Positions 5,825 through 7,997 of a stretch of DNA of 7,997 bases are shown here, piece by piece. Under the pieces are notes generated by a model. It did no database searches. It worked only from the letters and a program-made list of their open reading frames with translations, and was not told the DNA's origin. Made by a program: the position numbers and the translations under genes. The stretch covers positions 1-7,997 of the forward strand of contig CANGQE010000051.1 of NCBI GenBank assembly GCA_947455845.1, written 5' to 3'. Source of the stretch: Rickettsiales bacterium (GTDB lineage: Bacteria > Pseudomonadota > Alphaproteobacteria > Rickettsiales > UBA1997). Within the stretch, counting starts at the first letter, position 1; each line of letters opens with the position of its first letter.

Positions 5825-7177
5825 ATGACAGCTACCAATAACCTCTCCATCATTATCCTTGCTGCCGGCAAGGGAACCAGAATGAAATCTGAACTGCCTA
5901 AAGTAATGCACAAAGTTGCAGGGCGGGAAATGTTGAACTTAGTAATTGATGAAGCCAAAGCATTAAATCCGCAAAATATTACGATTGTGGTTTCAACCGA
6001 GATGCAAAGCACTCAGGAAAAAATTCTTAAAGATCATCCTGAAGTTAAAATTTCTTTTGTTTTGCAAAAAGAACGTAAAGGCACGGCTCACGCGGTTTCA
6101 ACTGGTTTAGAAAATCTCACAGATCTTGGAGAACAACTACTAATTCTTTACGGCGACACTCCCCTAACTTCCCGCCTCACCATGCATAAAATGGTTGAGA
6201 AGTTAGATGATTTTTCTCTGTGTATTTTAGGTTTCGATGACGAGGAAGAAAATGCCTACGGCCGCTTGGTAATTGATAAAAAAGGACATTTAGAAAAAAT
6301 CGTTGAGTTCAAAGATGCCACAGATGAAGAAAGAAAAATCTCTCTCTGTAATTCGGGAGTTGTAGCAGTTGATGGTCAAAAAATCAGAAATTTACTCGCC
6401 AAAGTAAGTGATGAAAATGCCGCCGGTGAATTTTATTTAACTGACATTGTGGGCATTGCCGGTGAAATGGGCCTGAAACGCACTTTCATTAAAACTGAAA
6501 TTGAAGAAGTTTTAGGTGTTAATTCACGCTTTGAACTGGCCAAAATTGAAGCAATTAAACAGCAACAATTGCGCAAGAAAATGATGGATTTAGGCGTAAC
6601 TTTAACCGACCCAACTTCAGTTTACTTTTCTTACGACACTAAAATTGGCTACGATGTTGTGATTCATCCTCACGTTTTTTTCGGACCTAAAGTTCACATT
6701 GATAAAAACGTTGAGATTAAATCTTTTTGTCACATTGAAGGTGCTGAAATAGCGTCTGGCACAGTTGTAGGACCTTTTGCCAGAATTCGCCCCGAAACTA
6801 AAATTGCTGAAAATGTGCGTGTCGGTAACTTTGTTGAAATCAAAAAATCGCAAATAAACCGCGGCGCTAAAGTTAATCATTTAAGCTACATTGGCGATTC
6901 TGAAATTGGCGAAGACAGTAATATCGGCGCCGGAACAATTACCTGCAATTACGACGGCTACAATAAATTCAAAACTAAAATCGGGAAAAATGTTTTTGTC
7001 GGCTCAAACTCAGCGCTAGTTGCACCAATTGAAATTGGCGATGGAGCGGTGATTGGAGCCGGTAGCGTGATTACTAAAAATGTTGAGATGGATGATTTGG
7101 CGGTTTCGCGTGGCAAACAAATTGTGATTACGGAAGGCGGAAAAAAATTTCGCCAAACTAAATCTGGGAAGAAATAA
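5825..7177 (+). CDS. glmU: Bifunctional UDP-N-acetylglucosamine pyrophosphorylase / glucosamine-1-phosphate acetyltransferase
   Basis: A 450-aa protein (E. coli GlmU is 456). It makes UDP-GlcNAc for peptidoglycan and lipopolysaccharide in two steps: acetylation of glucosamine-1-P, then uridylyl transfer. The N-terminal uridylyltransferase domain (about 1-235) has LAAGKGTRM (12-20), K26 in LPKV, KGTAHA (85-90), YGD (109-111) and N233 in GVNSR. The C-terminal half is a left-handed beta helix of hexapeptide repeats with the acetyltransferase residues: GPFARIRP (316-323), the K340-K341 pair, NHLSYIGD (351-358) and NIGAGTITCNYDG (366-378). I chose the ATG at 5825 because the family begins a few residues before the LAAGKGTRM strand; an in-frame TTG at 5768 would add 19 unrelated residues and falls in the candidate promoter. 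The stop codon overlaps the next gene's ATG by one base. Confidence 0.96.
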   Translation: MTATNNLSIIILAAGKGTRMKSELPKVMHKVAGREMLNLVIDEAKALNPQNITIVVSTEMQSTQEKILKDHPEVKISFVLQKERKGTAHAVSTGLENLTDLGEQLLILYGDTPLTSRLTMHKMVEKLDDFSLCILGFDDEEENAYGRLVIDKKGHLEKIVEFKDATDEERKISLCNSGVVAVDGQKIRNLLAKVSDENAAGEFYLTDIVGIAGEMGLKRTFIKTEIEEVLGVNSRFELAKIEAIKQQQLRKKMMDLGVTLTDPTSVYFSYDTKIGYDVVIHPHVFFGPKVHIDKNVEIKSFCHIEGAEIASGTVVGPFARIRPETKIAENVRVGNFVEIKKSQINRGAKVNHLSYIGDSEIGEDSNIGAGTITCNYDGYNKFKTKIGKNVFVGSNSALVAPIEIGDGAVIGAGSVITKNVEMDDLAVSRGKQIVITEGGKKFRQTKSGKK

Positions 7178-7704
7178 TGAGAAAAAGACTTAAAGCTTTA
7201 AAATTTCTAACAATACTCGCAACATTACTCTTCCTCGCAACCCCAGCCCTCGCCTCACGCACCATTACCGAAGTCAATTACTTCGCCTCCCTGCGCTCGG
7301 CTGACACCAACGTCCGCGCTGGTCCAGGGCAAAACTATCCAATCAAATTCACCTTCAAACTGCGCGGCCTGCCCGTACGTGTAATTAGCGAGTACGACAA
7401 TTGGAATGAAATCGAAGATTACGAAGGTCAAAGCGGTTGGGTGACCCAAAGTTTACTCACTAAAAAACGCACTTTAATGGTGCGCACCGCTAAAAGTTTC
7501 GTCAATATGCACAGCAAAAATAACGAAAAATCGCGCATTATTTTTCGCCTAGAAAATAACGTGCTCGGAGATTATTCGAAATGTTTAGAAGATTGGTGCG
7601 GAATTAAAATCAACGGCAAAAAAGGCTGGGTGCAGAAAGCTGATTTATTTGGTGTGGATGAAGAGGGACAAGCGCCTGCGAAGAAGGAAGAAGACGCTGA
7701 GTAG
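7177..7704 (+). CDS. Exported protein with two bacterial SH3 domains
   Basis: A 175-aa protein with a signal peptide (MRKRLKALK, hydrophobic core, cleavage likely after ATPALA at 26). The mature part holds two SH3-like domains of the bacterial SH3 type common in alphaproteobacteria. The first, about 33-95, has the typical NVRAGPGQNYPI and WNEIEDYEGQSGWV. The second, about 96-160, is more diverged (VNMHSKNNEKSRIIF, WCGIKINGKKGWV). A short charged tail rich in E and K follows. Such domains are thought to bind peptidoglycan or peptides in the periplasm; the exact role is unknown. The ATG shares one base with the glmU stop (TAATG), implying translational coupling. A weak purine stretch (gggaag, 7166-7171) precedes it. 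The pairing with glmU suggests a cell-envelope job, though that is inference. Confidence 0.88.
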   Translation: MRKRLKALKFLTILATLLFLATPALASRTITEVNYFASLRSADTNVRAGPGQNYPIKFTFKLRGLPVRVISEYDNWNEIEDYEGQSGWVTQSLLTKKRTLMVRTAKSFVNMHSKNNEKSRIIFRLENNVLGDYSKCLEDWCGIKINGKKGWVQKADLFGVDEEGQAPAKKEEDAE

Positions 7705-7718
7705 AGTAGTACTTGCGA

Positions 7719-7812
7719 AATAGATCCTGAAACAAGTTCAGGATGGCATCGAGAGGGAGGGATGACTTCCTCAAACTCTGTCCGTCATCCTGAACTTGTT
7801 TCAGGATCTATT
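7719..7812. repeat. Double palindrome: 27-bp perfect inverted repeat
   Basis: Positions 7719-7745 and 7786-7812 are exact reverse complements over 27 bp, with a 40-bp spacer. Each arm is also a hairpin (atcctgaa, 5-base loop, ttcaggat). It begins 15 bp after the SH3 gene's stop codon. The unit aligns with that of 5559-5663 (18 of 26 positions identical) but the two copies are arranged the other way round: the GTCA ends point inward here and outward there. It may stabilise or end the glmU-SH3 transcript, but its recurrence marks it as a dispersed repeat. Confidence 0.85.
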
Positions 7813-7839
7813 AATTAATGCAAACAAGAGGTTTTAGAG

Positions 7840-7899
7840 ATGCCCGATTACTTAACTGCAGATTTAGAATTAGGCATAATTAAAAAAATGGGGGGCTAA
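7840..7899 (+). CDS. Doubtful 19-codon ORF with a good ribosome binding site
   Basis: An ATG at 7840 opens 19 codons ending in TAA at 7897-7899 (MPDYLTADLELGIIKKMGG). GAGGT (7828-7832) lies 7 bases upstream, a better Shine-Dalgarno match than any confident gene here has. The frame is open only back to 7819, after TAA at 7816-7818 beside the double palindrome, so the ORF could instead be the leftover C-terminus of a gene cut by the repeat. Its last codons lie in the terminator stem at 7889-7919. Composition looks protein-like, but at this length chance cannot be excluded. Confidence 0.25.
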   Translation: MPDYLTADLELGIIKKMGG

Positions 7900-7919
7900 A
7901 AACCCACTTTTCGCCCCCA
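7889..7919. terminator. GC-rich terminator-like hairpin
   Basis: The stem gggggc (7891-7896) pairs with gccccc (7913-7918), with an extra T-A pair (7889 and 7919) if one G is bulged. On the minus strand it is followed by a run of seven T (7882-7888 as A), a classic terminator; on the plus strand only TTTT follows. It could end the glmU-SH3 transcript, a minus-strand transcript from beyond the right edge, or both. Confidence 0.6.
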
Positions 7920-7940
7920 GTTTTAAGGCTTTCCAAGTTT

Positions 7941-7963
7941 TTTCTATTCTCTACGAATAGAAA
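7941..7963. repeat. 9-bp stem hairpin in AT-rich intergenic region
   Basis: The arms tttctattc (7941-7949) and gaatagaaa (7955-7963) pair perfectly around a 5-base loop. No T-tract follows on the plus strand, and on the minus strand the following run is A-rich, so it is not a terminator. It lies 24 bp before a possible start codon at 7987 and could be an operator or leader structure of a gene beyond the edge. Confidence 0.4.
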
Positions 7964-7986
7964 CCTCTAAATTTCAGTCAAAAAAC

Positions 7987-7997
7987 ATGACTAAAAA
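7987..7997 (+). CDS. Possible start of a gene running off the right edge
   Basis: ATG-ACT-AAA begins at 7987 and stays open for the remaining 11 bases. The A-rich, ribosome-binding-site-free leader resembles those of the other genes here (for example ilvC). A short dyad agtca/tgact (7976-7980 and 7988-7992) encloses the start codon. Nothing about the product can be said. Confidence 0.2.

Noticed and set aside
7705..7997. tRNA or other structured RNA gene in the right-hand gap
   Set aside because: No cloverleaf, T-loop (GTTCRA) or other known RNA signature was found; the structure present is explained by the double palindrome and simple hairpins.

Overview
The window reads as an AT-rich proteobacterial chromosome segment, most likely from a deep-branching alphaproteobacterium. 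The evidence is a proteobacterial SecB chaperone, an alphaproteobacterial-type class I ketol-acid reductoisomerase, a small exported SH3 protein of a kind common in alphaproteobacteria, and intergenic palindromes of the GTCATCC...GGATGAC type that are frequent in that class. The taxonomic call is inference from protein character; no search was run. Six confident genes plus one small probable gene fill the window, and most gaps between them hold inverted repeats.

Left part (1-1886, minus strand): secB is followed downstream by a gene for an exported protein with two tandem YceI domains. The 133-bp gap between them carries an inverted array of 7-bp repeats (CAGTTAG / CAATTAA type). Downstream of the yceI gene, at the window's left edge, lie two adjacent perfect hairpins and a partial copy of a REP-like palindrome.

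Middle (2038-5538, plus strand): a small predicted exported protein (98 aa, TTG start) sits 43 bp upstream of a fused SulP anion transporter plus beta-carbonic anhydrase, a likely bicarbonate uptake or CO2-handling protein. A palindromic hairpin follows. Then comes a good sigma70-like promoter (TTGACA-16-TATTTT), ilvC (branched-chain amino acid synthesis), and a clear rho-independent terminator.

Right part (5539-7997, plus strand): a 30-bp perfect inverted repeat element precedes glmU (UDP-GlcNAc synthesis, start corrected to the ATG at 5825). glmU overlaps by one base a gene for an exported SH3-domain protein, so the pair is probably translationally coupled and may serve the cell envelope. 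After them come a second double palindrome (27-bp arms), a doubtful 19-codon ORF, a GC-rich terminator-like hairpin, a further hairpin, and possibly the first codons of another gene at the right edge.

I see no phage, CRISPR, defence or secretion gene cluster here. The most interesting signals are the repeats, especially two palindrome families whose copies differ by compensatory base changes, and the SulP-carbonic anhydrase unit with its unknown small exported neighbour.
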